A DNA stretch of 64,000 nt from Anaerolineales bacterium (GTDB taxonomy: Bacteria; Chloroflexota; Anaerolineae; Anaerolineales; Villigracilaceae), in NCBI GenBank assembly GCA_026928255.1, contig JAIXKJ010000001.1, forward strand, positions 434,001 through 498,000, given 5' to 3'. Below the pieces are notes generated by a model. That model did not search any database, was not told the origin of the DNA, and was given only the letters and a program-made list of their open reading frames with translations. Shown one piece after another: positions 8,947 to 16,401 of the stretch (position 1 is the first letter of the stretch; every line of letters starts with the position of its first letter). A program made the position numbers and the translations under genes.

Positions 8947-9192
8947 ATGAATTACGGAATGATTGGAAAAGTTGAAAAAGCCAAACGCTATGCGGAAGAC
9001 CCGAAGCGCTTTCGCTTCGATAAATTTGAATTGACCTTTCGCGGGGACAATAACGATCATCATGTGAAATACGACAACGGCGCGTTTGATTGCGACTGCG
9101 AATTTTTTATGACGCATAAACGCTGCGGACATTCGATGGCGCTTGAAATTTTGTTGAAAGATATGATCGCCGAGACGGTTGAAGAAGCGTAA
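8947..9192 (+). CDS. SWIM zinc-finger mini-protein
   Basis: An 81-residue protein. The core is CDCEFFMTHKRCGH, which fits the SWIM zinc-finger pattern CxCx(n)CxH, preceded by FRFDKFELTFRGDNNDHHVK. SWIM domains bind DNA or proteins and are usually part of larger proteins; here almost the whole product is one domain. I start at the ATG at 8947, preceded by AAAGGAG with good spacing. The frame is open further upstream but runs back through the terminator stem, so an earlier start is unlikely. A terminator follows at 9221. Molecular role unknown. Confidence 0.8.
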   Translation: MNYGMIGKVEKAKRYAEDPKRFRFDKFELTFRGDNNDHHVKYDNGAFDCDCEFFMTHKRCGHSMALEILLKDMIAETVEEA

Positions 9193-9220
9193 AGAAAAAA
9201 CGTAAAAATTCAATATCAAA

Positions 9221-9252
9221 CCGTCCGCGTTTATGCGGGCGGTTTTTGTTTT
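9221..9252 (+). terminator. Intrinsic terminator after the SWIM gene
   Basis: CCGTCCGC (9221-9228) pairs with GCGGGCGG (9235-9242), with one G-T pair, followed by a T-rich tract. It lies 20 bases before the L,D-transpeptidase ATG and argues against upstream start codons for that gene. Confidence 0.8.
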
Positions 9253-9271
9253 TCGAGTACAATCTGCGCCG

Positions 9272-10348
9272 ATGAAGAGAATTTCGCGCCGAGATTTTTT
9301 GAAGTTAAGCGGGCTGATGTTGGGCGGGTTGGCGTTTACGCCGTTTTTGCCCGGCTTAACCGACTTTGACGACAGTTTCATTGTGCGCGTCGCCACAACG
9401 GACGTGCCCGTCCGCAAAGAGCCGACGGATAAAAGCCGCATTGAACTTTCGCGCTTCCGCGACGAACTGGTTCGCATCTACGGGGAGGTTACGGCGGACG
9501 AGCCGCCGCACAACCCCGTCTGGTATCGCGTCTGGGGCGGCTATCTGCATCGCGGACGGTTGCATCGCGTGCGCGTGTTGTATCAAACGCCGATTGATTC
9601 CATCCCCGAAGGCGAGCGTCTGCTTGCCGACATTTCCGTCCCGTTTACCACGCCGTATCGTTATTCCGCTCGCTACGGCTGGCAGCCGATGTCGCCGCCG
9701 CTGTATTACGGTTCGGTGCATTGGATCGAAGCCGTCGAGCAAGGACCGCCGTCGGCGGAGTATGACGGCGCGTGGTATCGCATCTTCGACGAATTGGATT
9801 CCAACGTCGTTTATTTCGTCCCCGCGATTCACATGCGCGTCCTCCCGCAAGAGATGCAAACGCCGCTTTCCGCCGACGTCCCTTACGGCGACAAACTAAT
9901 CGAAGTGAACCTTTCGACGCAAATGCTGTACGCCTACGAATACGGAAGCGTCGTTTTTCAAACCAACATTTCTTCGGGCGTGCCGAGCGTCCGCAGCGGC
10001 AACGACATTCCCACCATTACGCCGACGGGAAGTTTTACCATCATGGAAAAAGACCCCGCCAAACACATGGGGTACAGTTACTTTGGCTCGCAAACTACCG
10101 GCAACCTGCTCGCCGACGTGGATAACTACGTCCTGCCCGGCGTGCCGTGGACGTCCTTCTTCACCAGACAAGGTCATGCTTTTCACGGCACTTACTGGCA
10201 CGAAAATTTCGGCGCGCCGATGAGTCACGGCTGCATCAACATGCGAACCAACGAAGCCAACTGGCTCTTCCGCTGGGCAAAACCCGACCCGATTGCCGGC
10301 AAAACGTCCACACGCGGACAAGGCACGAAGGTTGAAATCCACTACTAA
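9272..10348 (+). CDS. L,D-transpeptidase (YkuD family), Tat-exported
   Basis: A 358-residue exported cell-envelope enzyme of the YkuD family, which forms 3-3 peptide cross-links or attaches proteins to peptidoglycan. The N-terminus has a twin-arginine signal (ISRRDFLKLSG) followed by a hydrophobic stretch. The catalytic YkuD domain occupies about residues 205-340, begins KLIEVNLSTQMLYAYE and carries the His and Cys signature (HGTYWH and SHGCINM). The region between signal and catalytic domain (about 40-200) resembles SH3-like cell-wall-binding modules, which is weak inference. The start at 9272 is chosen because the upstream in-frame codons lie inside the preceding terminator. An envelope with peptide cross-links is implied. 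Confidence 0.92.
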   Translation: MKRISRRDFLKLSGLMLGGLAFTPFLPGLTDFDDSFIVRVATTDVPVRKEPTDKSRIELSRFRDELVRIYGEVTADEPPHNPVWYRVWGGYLHRGRLHRVRVLYQTPIDSIPEGERLLADISVPFTTPYRYSARYGWQPMSPPLYYGSVHWIEAVEQGPPSAEYDGAWYRIFDELDSNVVYFVPAIHMRVLPQEMQTPLSADVPYGDKLIEVNLSTQMLYAYEYGSVVFQTNISSGVPSVRSGNDIPTITPTGSFTIMEKDPAKHMGYSYFGSQTTGNLLADVDNYVLPGVPWTSFFTRQGHAFHGTYWHENFGAPMSHGCINMRTNEANWLFRWAKPDPIAGKTSTRGQGTKVEIHY

Positions 10349-10363
10349 ATTTTGAGACTTAAT

Positions 10364-11587
10364 ATGCCGACACTTGACTGGAACGATAAGCGGCTTTCGC
10401 CGCTTTCGCCCGCTTCTTTGACTTTGGACTCAATCCTCCACCCAAACGGATTCGGCGCCCCCAAGCGCCGCCCAGACGGACGCTTATTTCACGGCGATAA
10501 TTTTTCCATTATGGCGGCTTTGCTTCCCGAATATGAAGGGCGCATCAATCTCATTTACGCCGACCCGCCGTTTTTTACAAACCGAAAATTCCACGCTCGC
10601 GTCGGCAGGGGAGAAGATTCGCGCAAACCGTCCAACTGGAAACTGGCGGAAGGCTATCATGATTCGTGGGCGGACATGGACTCGTATTTGCAATTTCTTT
10701 ATGACCGTCTCAACTTAATGCATCGTCTGCTCGCGCCGAACGGGACTTTGTACCTCCACCTCGACTGGCACGCCGATTCGCACGCGCGCTTAATCCTCGA
10801 CGAAATTTTCGGCGCGGAGAACTTCGTCAACGAAATTATTTGGACCTATCACGGACCGTCGCCGATTCGCAGCGCCTTCAACCGCAAGCACGATACGATT
10901 TTGATGTACGCTAAAAATAAAGAATACGTCTTCAACGCGGACGCCGTGCGCGAACCGTACAACCCCAACACGCTGGCGACTTTCAAAGCCTCGCGCAAAG
11001 CGGGCTTCGGCAAAATCCCCGATTTAGAACGCGGCAAAGTTCCCGAAGATTGGTGGTATTTTCCGGTTGTGGCGCGATTGCATAACGAACGCACCGGTTA
11101 CCCGACGCAAAAGCCGGAAGCGTTGTTAGAGCGCGTTATTTTGGCTTCGTCCAATAAAAACGATCTCGTCGCGGATTTTTTCAGCGGGTCGGGGACGACG
11201 GCGTGGGTCGCCGCCAAACACGGACGGCGCTTCATCGCTTGCGACGAATCCGCGTTGGCGATTCACACGACGCGCGCGCGTTTGTCTGCCTTGCGTTGCG
11301 TAACGTCGTTGGAACGCGACGCGAGAATCAAAAATGAAATTGAGACGAAGTCGAAGCGCATTAAAGTCAAAAAAGACGGCGAACGAATTTTATTGGAGAC
11401 TTCGCTCGACGCGGATTTCTGGGAAGTAGATTCCGCTTGGGACGGGAAAATTTTCCGCAGCGTCGCTCAGGCTCGGCGTCAAGGAAGAAGCGGCGCGCTT
11501 CCGCTGGAATTAAAAATAAAACCCGAAGGCAAAATTTGCGTTCGGGTCGTTACGGCGGAAGGCAAGCGCTTTCAGTTAAACGTCTAG
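10364..11587 (+). CDS. Site-specific DNA methyltransferase, beta class (N6-adenine or N4-cytosine), apparently orphan
   Basis: About 407 residues. Motif order is that of beta-class amino-methyltransferases: catalytic motif IV IYADPPFFTN (DPPF) near residue 67 comes first, then the presumed target-recognition region, then the SAM-binding motif DFFSGSGTTAWVAAKHGRRF near residue 275. A charged C-terminal extension of about 100 residues follows. No restriction endonuclease lies beside it, so it may be a regulatory orphan methylase or a relic. ATG 10364 is chosen; TTG 10352 in the same frame is an alternative, and neither has a clear ribosome site. Its 3' end overlaps the convergent response regulator by 12 bases. 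Confidence 0.9.
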   Translation: MPTLDWNDKRLSPLSPASLTLDSILHPNGFGAPKRRPDGRLFHGDNFSIMAALLPEYEGRINLIYADPPFFTNRKFHARVGRGEDSRKPSNWKLAEGYHDSWADMDSYLQFLYDRLNLMHRLLAPNGTLYLHLDWHADSHARLILDEIFGAENFVNEIIWTYHGPSPIRSAFNRKHDTILMYAKNKEYVFNADAVREPYNPNTLATFKASRKAGFGKIPDLERGKVPEDWWYFPVVARLHNERTGYPTQKPEALLERVILASSNKNDLVADFFSGSGTTAWVAAKHGRRFIACDESALAIHTTRARLSALRCVTSLERDARIKNEIETKSKRIKVKKDGERILLETSLDADFWEVDSAWDGKIFRSVAQARRQGRSGALPLELKIKPEGKICVRVVTAEGKRFQLNV

Positions 11588-12232
11588 GCGATAGCCGACG
11601 CCGCGCACGGTTTTGAGAAATTTAGGATTGTTGGGGTCGAGTTCGATGGCGCGGCGCAACCAAGAGATATGCACGTCGAGCGTGCGCGTGTCGCCTGTGT
11701 AATTGGTTTCCCACGCTTTTTTGAAGAGCGGGGCGCGTTCGATGACTTCGCCGTGTTTTTCCATGAGCAGTTGCAAGAGCGTAACCAAGCGCGGCGTAAG
11801 TTTGGAACTTTTGCCCAAACAACGCACGCGCCGTTTTTCAAGGTCGAGGCGAATGGGACCGACGTGCAAGATGGTTTTGCCGTCGCCGGGCAAGAGCGGT
11901 TTGATGCGGTTGGCGAGTTTTTGCACGGTGAAGGGCAGAACCAAAACGCTGTCGGCGGCGTCTTTGACCGCTTCTTTTTCTTCGTCGAGAATCAAAATAA
12001 TGGGGAGTTTGGAATCTTTCTCGCGCAGAGATTGGCAAATCCGCAGGCCGGTGCTTCGCATGGACGCGGCGTTGACGACAACCAAACTGGGACTGACTTC
12101 TTTAAGAAGAGTCAGCGCCTTTCCGCCGTTTTGCGCGATGTGGATGTCGTATCCTTTTTTTTGTAAATCCGCCGCGAAAGATGGAACGTCGGCATGTTTG
12201 GCTTCAATCACCAAAAGAGTGGCTGTCTGCAT
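11576..12232 (-). CDS. OmpR/PhoB-type response regulator with degenerate receiver
   Basis: 218 residues: receiver-like domain (about 1-115) and a winged-helix DNA-binding domain (about 125-218) with the OmpR signature RTLDVHISWLRRAIE and KTVRGVGYRLDV. The receiver has lost its phosphorylation chemistry. The acidic pair at its N-terminus is LVIEAK instead of the usual VDDE, the phospho-acceptor position is Asn54 (LVVVNAAS), and the conserved Lys-Pro-Phe is LPF. It should therefore work without classic His-Asp phosphotransfer, as a constitutive regulator or one controlled by ligand or partner. No kinase gene is adjacent. The DNA-binding half looks intact, so I do not call it a pseudogene. Confidence 0.9.
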   Translation of the reverse strand: MQTATLLVIEAKHADVPSFAADLQKKGYDIHIAQNGGKALTLLKEVSPSLVVVNAASMRSTGLRICQSLREKDSKLPIILILDEEKEAVKDAADSVLVLPFTVQKLANRIKPLLPGDGKTILHVGPIRLDLEKRRVRCLGKSSKLTPRLVTLLQLLMEKHGEVIERAPLFKKAWETNYTGDTRTLDVHISWLRRAIELDPNNPKFLKTVRGVGYRLDV

Positions 12233-12311
12233 GAGAGAAATAAATAACGCCTTTTTTGAATGGAATTTCTTTTAAGGTTGTTAAGATAAAAATATTATAC
12301 CTTATATCGAA

Positions 12312-13412
12312 TTATTGCGACTCGGCGCCCGCCAGTTGACCGCAGCCCGCGTTGATGTCAATGCCGCGCCTCATGCGGATTGTGCAAGGGATGCCCGCGC
12401 GTTCTAGCGTTTCTCTAAAAATTTGCGCGCACTGACGGTTAGTCGCTTGCCCTTCGTAGCCTTGCGTGGGGTTTAGCGGAATGGCGTTGACATGGCATAA
12501 CAATCCCTTAAGCCGCGCTGCGAGTTTTTGCGCCGTTTCGGGCGTGTCGTTGACTCCGTTAATCAGCGCCCATTCAAAGGTAACGCGCCGATGAGTCTTC
12601 TCGACGTAATATTTGCAGGCTTCGATAATTTCTTCTACTTTATATTTTTTTGTGATGGGCATAATCGCCAGGCGTTCGTCGTTGTCCGCCGCGTGGAGCG
12701 AGATGGCGAGGTTGACCTGCCGCCCTTCGTCCGCGAAGCGCCGAATTTGCGGGACAAGCCCGACGGTGGAAATGGTCATGCGCCGCGCGCCGAATTTGTA
12801 GCCGTCCGCGTCGTTCAGCCGCTCGATGGCGGACATCATGTTATTATAATTATGAAACGGCTCGCCCATGCCCATAAAGACAATATTGGTTACGGATTCG
12901 TTTTGCTGTTTCAACATCCGCGCATAATGCATAACTTGCGCGACGATTTCTCCGCTCGTGAGATGGCGTTTGAATCCCATTTGCCCGGTGGCGCAGAAGA
13001 CGCATCCCATCGCGCAACCCGCCTGCGTGGAAATGCACAGCGTGCGGCGTAGTTTGCCCTCGCCCCCATCCCCTCTCCCAGCGGGAGAGGGGCGCAGGGG
13101 TGAGGGGGAATCCGCTGGGTCGCCATATTTCATCAACACGGCTTCGATTAAATTTCCGTCGGGCAATTCAAACAACGTCTTGTGCGTGGAGTTGTCGGAT
13201 GAATCTAAAAAGGTTCGGACGGAAAACGGCGCGAAGGCGAATTCGTTTTCTATTTTTTCGCGCAATGATTTTGGCAGGTTGGTAAACTCGTCCGTTGACG
13301 AATATAAATGCGCGTACAGCCCCCGCCAAATCTGTTTGGCGCGGTAGGCAGGTTCGTTCCATTCTTTTAAGGTCGCTTCAAGCGCGGGAAAGTCGAAATC
13401 ATAAATGAGCAT
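12312..13412 (-). CDS. rlmN: Dual-specificity 23S rRNA/tRNA methyltransferase RlmN, with an in-frame repeat insertion
   Basis: 366 residues. A radical-SAM enzyme that methylates C2 of A2503 in 23S rRNA (and A37 in some tRNAs). The CxxxCxxC cluster motif is seen in STQAGCAMGCVFCATGQMGF, and the family C-terminus (MRRGIDINAGCGQL) holds the catalytic Cys. Start at ATG 13412 (MLIYDFDFPAL), which gives the normal N-terminus; the frame is open about 17 codons further. Just before the iron-sulfur motif about 22 extra residues (SPSPLRPSPAGRGDGGEG and flanks) are encoded by a palindromic repeat at 13057-13106. RlmN proteins normally have a short loop here. The reading frame is preserved, so the enzyme is probably still active. 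Confidence 0.95.
   Translation of the reverse strand: MLIYDFDFPALEATLKEWNEPAYRAKQIWRGLYAHLYSSTDEFTNLPKSLREKIENEFAFAPFSVRTFLDSSDNSTHKTLFELPDGNLIEAVLMKYGDPADSPSPLRPSPAGRGDGGEGKLRRTLCISTQAGCAMGCVFCATGQMGFKRHLTSGEIVAQVMHYARMLKQQNESVTNIVFMGMGEPFHNYNNMMSAIERLNDADGYKFGARRMTISTVGLVPQIRRFADEGRQVNLAISLHAADNDERLAIMPITKKYKVEEIIEACKYYVEKTHRRVTFEWALINGVNDTPETAQKLAARLKGLLCHVNAIPLNPTQGYEGQATNRQCAQIFRETLERAGIPCTIRMRRGIDINAGCGQLAGAESQ
13057..13106. repeat. REP-like palindromic element inside rlmN
   Basis: Imperfect inverted repeat: a C-rich left arm at 13057-13079 (ending CCCCTCTCCC), a three-base loop AGC, and a G-rich right arm at 13083-13106 (beginning GGGAGAGGGG). Arms of this kind are widespread bacterial intergenic palindromes. 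Here the element lies inside a coding region and keeps the frame. Confidence 0.8.
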
Positions 13413-13474
13413 AACGTCCAATTGTACCCCCGCAAAAAGAACAAAGCGGAAAATAACTCGCAATCGTACGGTAA

Positions 13475-13505
13475 AAATAGGCGATTCGTAGGGAAACGCC
13501 TATTT
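13475..13505. repeat. Inverted repeat between divergent rlmN and the NBR1-domain gene
   Basis: Perfect 9-base arms AAATAGGCG (13475-13483) and CGCCTATTT (13497-13505) with a 13-base loop, followed by a T-rich stretch. A TATAAT box lies just downstream at 13525-13530 and probably serves the plus-strand gene at 13563. The repeat may be an operator or a terminator-like hairpin. Confidence 0.55.
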
Positions 13506-13562
13506 GCTTTTAATCTTTTCCCAATATAATTCAAAGCCTTGTATGAATTAAAGGAGAAATCA

Positions 13563-14636
13563 ATGTTAAAACCGATGAATCAAAAACCATCGCCCGTGAA
13601 TAATATTTTTATATGGATTGCCGTAGGCGTTCTCGTGCTTGGCGGAATTGTTGTTATTTTTCTCGCGCTTCGCGGGAGCAAAAACAAAGCGCAGGAGGAA
13701 GTCGCCGTCGCATATACAAACGCCGCGCACGCCGTTGAAACGCAATTAGCGACGTTGCAAGCGCCTTCGCCTTCGCCCGCCCCGACGCTGGAAGCGACTC
13801 AAACGGCGACGTTCGCCCCGTTGCCGACTCTCCCTCCGCCGCCGACGGCTTTCCCGACCTTGATCGTCCCGCCGACGAATCCGCCCGCTTCTGGCGGGAT
13901 GGGCAGCGGCGCGGTCGGATGCGCGAATTCCGCCTTCGTTGCGGACGTAACCGTGCCAGACCGTTCGCCCATGAATCCAGGCCAAACCTTCACGAAGACT
14001 TGGCGTTTGCAAAACAGCGGCTCTTGCGCGTGGACGCCGAGTTTCAAAGTTACCTTTTTAGGCGGCAACGCTATGGGCGCGGCGACGGCGGCGTTGACCG
14101 TTACCGTCGAGCCCGGACAAACGGGCGAAATTTCGGTGCAAATGACCGCGCCAAACACGCCCGGTGAAGCGCAGGGGACGTGGATTCTAACCAACGAAAA
14201 CGGTCAGAATTTTGGCACAAATTTTTATGTGTTAATTAACGTCGGCGGCTCGACGACGACGCCCGGCACAGCAACAACGGCGACGGCGGGAACGCCTGGC
14301 ACGGCAGTCGCTACGTCCACAGGCGCGATTGCGACTCCGATTGCGGCGAATAATCCAGATGTTACGTTAAGTTGCGCTCCGAACGGTTCGAAGTATGAAT
14401 ATACAGGCACGCTGACTTGGGAAGATAAATCCAATAACGAACAAGGATTTAATATTTATGTGGACGGCGTATTAGCGGATATTGCGCCTGCGAATACGGT
14501 TTCGTATCAAATAAAATTGAACGGCAGAATAACTAACGTCTTGTATGACGCAGGGACTGTTGTTACATATAGCGTTGAAGCATTTAATGCTGGAGGAAAA
14601 TCTCCAAAAGCAAATGTAACGAGACAATGTCCCTAA
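13563..14636 (+). CDS. Membrane-anchored protein with NBR1-type Ig domain and Fn3-like domain
   Basis: 357 residues. One N-terminal transmembrane helix (about 15-37, IWIAVGVLVLGGIVVIFLAL), then a Pro/Ala/Thr-rich extracellular linker (about 60-110). Next comes an Ig-like domain of the NBR1 central type (about 118-225; FVADVTVPDRSPMNPGQTF, TWRLQNSGSCAWTP), a Thr/Ala/Gly linker, and a C-terminal domain of Fn3-like shape (about 270-357). The NBR1-type domain is known from the autophagy receptor NBR1 and occurs in bacterial surface proteins. Function is not readable; a cell-surface binding role is inference. Start at 13563 after AAAGGAG, with TATAAT at 13525. A terminator follows. Confidence 0.82.
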   Translation: MLKPMNQKPSPVNNIFIWIAVGVLVLGGIVVIFLALRGSKNKAQEEVAVAYTNAAHAVETQLATLQAPSPSPAPTLEATQTATFAPLPTLPPPPTAFPTLIVPPTNPPASGGMGSGAVGCANSAFVADVTVPDRSPMNPGQTFTKTWRLQNSGSCAWTPSFKVTFLGGNAMGAATAALTVTVEPGQTGEISVQMTAPNTPGEAQGTWILTNENGQNFGTNFYVLINVGGSTTTPGTATTATAGTPGTAVATSTGAIATPIAANNPDVTLSCAPNGSKYEYTGTLTWEDKSNNEQGFNIYVDGVLADIAPANTVSYQIKLNGRITNVLYDAGTVVTYSVEAFNAGGKSPKANVTRQCP

Positions 14637-14637
14637 T

Positions 14638-14673
14638 AAAAGAAGATGTCCGCGAGAGCGGACATCTTCTTTT
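14638..14673. terminator. Bidirectional terminator
   Basis: Perfect 16-base arms (14638-14653 and 14658-14673) around a GAGA loop, with A and T tracts on the two sides. It serves the NBR1-domain gene on plus and the HAD gene (ending 14672) on minus. Confidence 0.9.
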
Positions 14674-15463
14674 ATTTAACTAAATCCCATAAATTTTCAG
14701 CAATCATCGTCGGATTCCACGTCCGCGCTTCTTCGCGTGTCGAAACGCCGCTTAAGACCAACGCGGTAGGACAGCCAATCGCTTGCCCGGCGGCGATGTC
14801 CGTTTCGAGGCGGTCGCCGACGACCAACGTGTCGGACTTGGCGACGGCGAGTCGCGCTAAGGCGAGTTCCATCATATAAGGAAACGGCTTGCCTGCGACG
14901 AGCGGCTCGACGCCAGAGGCGGAGGCGACAACCGAAAGCCAAGACCCCGAGCCGGGAATTTCTCCGCGCGGGGTGGGGAAGGTGCGGTCGGTGTTGGTCG
15001 TGTAAAAGGGACGCCCTGCGCGAACCAACAGCGTCGCCTCGACCATTTTTTGGAAGTTAACTTCGCGGTCAATGCTGACGACGACGGTTTCGGCTTGCGG
15101 CGCGTCTTCTACGCTGAGCGCCTCAAAGCCTTGATTTTCCAACGCGGCGCGAATGCCGTTTTCGCCGACGACGAAAATCTTCGTCCCGCGCGGGTGATGT
15201 CGAGCGATCAAAAACGCCACGCCCATCGCGGACGTAACGATTTGGTCGGGCTCCGCGTCCACGCCGAGCGCGGCAAGTTTTTGACAATACGCTTCGGGAG
15301 TTTTCGTGCTGTTATTGGTGGCGAAGACATATTTCAGCCCGCGCTCGCGGATGCGCTCAAAGATTTTTGGCAAATCGCCAATTGGCGTTCCGTCTCGCCA
15401 GATGACGCCGTCCATGTCCAAAATTAAGGCGCGGATGTTTGCAGGAATTGCCGCGTCGTTCAT
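14672..15463 (-). CDS. HAD-superfamily phosphatase, subfamily IIA (NagD/phosphoglycolate phosphatase-like)
   Basis: 263 residues. HAD motif I is LILDMDGVIWRDGTPI (nucleophile Asp and the DxD Asp). Motif II is seen in YVFATNNSTKTPEAY, typical of NagD-type HAD-IIA enzymes with a large C2 cap. Motif III is the Lys of AGKPFPYMMELAL and motif IV is LVVGDRLETDIAAG. Members dephosphorylate nucleotides, sugar phosphates, 4-nitrophenyl phosphate or phosphoglycolate; the substrate cannot be told here. The gene ends at the shared bidirectional terminator. The region upstream (15464-15590) shows no further gene. Confidence 0.9.
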   Translation of the reverse strand: MNDAAIPANIRALILDMDGVIWRDGTPIGDLPKIFERIRERGLKYVFATNNSTKTPEAYCQKLAALGVDAEPDQIVTSAMGVAFLIARHHPRGTKIFVVGENGIRAALENQGFEALSVEDAPQAETVVVSIDREVNFQKMVEATLLVRAGRPFYTTNTDRTFPTPRGEIPGSGSWLSVVASASGVEPLVAGKPFPYMMELALARLAVAKSDTLVVGDRLETDIAAGQAIGCPTALVLSGVSTREEARTWNPTMIAENLWDLVK

Positions 15464-15590
15464 ACGTCAAACTTCTTCGCAGAGTTGCCCATCCGCGCGC
15501 CCCAAGTTTTTTCTTTTAAGTCGCAAGCGACAATTGAAAACGTCATCGTTACCTCGTTTGTAAATTTTATATTGCGCTTAATTATAAACA

Positions 15591-15623
15591 AAAAGACCTT
15601 GAAGAGCGCTCTTCAAGGTCTTT
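15591..15623 (-). terminator. Terminator of the clpP transcript
   Basis: Perfect palindrome with 16-base arms (AAAGACCTTGAAGAGC and its complement, 15592-15623), flanked by an A tract that gives a T-run on the minus strand. Confidence 0.88.
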
Positions 15624-15643
15624 CAAAGAATTGTACTCGCCGA

Positions 15644-16249
15644 CTACTTCTTCTCGGGAACTTCGATGACCGAATCTACCAAACCGTATTCGACAGCCTG
15701 TTGCGCGTCGAGATAATAATCGCGGTCGAGGTCGCGTTCGATAGTCTCCAACGGTTGACCGGTATTCTTCGCCATGATGTTATTCAACAGACTCTTCAAT
15801 CGCAAAATTTGTTTCGCCTGAATCTCGATGTCCGTCGCCTGACCTTGCGCCCCGCCCAGCGGTTGGTGCATGTGAACCGTCGCATGAGGCAAAGCGTAGC
15901 GTCTGCCTTTTGTGCCGGCGGCAAGCAACACGGTCCCGAAAGAAGCGGTAACGCCGACGGCGACCGTGCTAATCGGATTTGAAATAATCTGCATCGTGTC
16001 GTAAATCGCCAGCCCGGCGTAAATCACGCCGCCAGGCGAGTTGATGTACATGCGAATTTCTTTTTCAGGGTCTTCGTGATTCAAGAATAACAGTTGCGCC
16101 ACGATGACGTTCGCAACTTGATCGTCAATCGGCGTGCCAAGAAAAATGATGCGCTCCTTCAACAAGAGCGAATAAATATCGTAAGCGCGTTCGCCGCGCC
16201 CCGTGTTTTCAACCACCATCGGAACGATGTTCTTAAAATCAGGCGTCAT
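15644..16249 (-). CDS. clpP: ATP-dependent Clp protease proteolytic subunit
   Basis: 201 residues, the normal ClpP length. The Ser of [15 protein letters not shown] is the nucleophile (commonly ASMGA), the His is in [13 protein letters not shown] and the Asp in [19 protein letters not shown], so the catalytic triad is complete. N-terminal [20 protein letters not shown] is the usual ClpP axial-loop start. It forms the tetradecameric protease with ClpX or ClpA/C unfoldases. Start at 16249 after AAGGAG. It lies downstream of tig in the same direction with a 152-base gap, the common tig-clpP order. Confidence 0.97.
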   Translation of the reverse strand: MTPDFKNIVPMVVENTGRGERAYDIYSLLLKERIIFLGTPIDDQVANVIVAQLLFLNHEDPEKEIRMYINSPGGVIYAGLAIYDTMQIISNPISTVAVGVTASFGTVLLAAGTKGRRYALPHATVHMHQPLGGAQGQATDIEIQAKQILRLKSLLNNIMAKNTGQPLETIERDLDRDYYLDAQQAVEYGLVDSVIEVPEKK

Positions 16250-16325
16250 ATTTTTATCTCCTTATTCGCCAATGTTACCTAGCCCGCGTTGGATTTATAT
16301 AAGAGTTTAATAGATAAAATGAAAA

Positions 16326-16373
16326 CGCGCCGCGCCCGACTTCGTGAAAAAATCAACGGATGGACGCGGCGCG
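16326..16373 (-). terminator. Possible terminator after tig
   Basis: Nine-base GC-rich stem CGCGCCGCG (16326-16334) with CGCGGCGCG (16365-16373), a 30-base loop and an A tract that reads TTTTC on the minus strand. The long loop makes it a weaker candidate. Confidence 0.4.
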
Positions 16374-16401
16374 CGCTTCATGCGCGGATTTAGGCTTTCG
16401 C

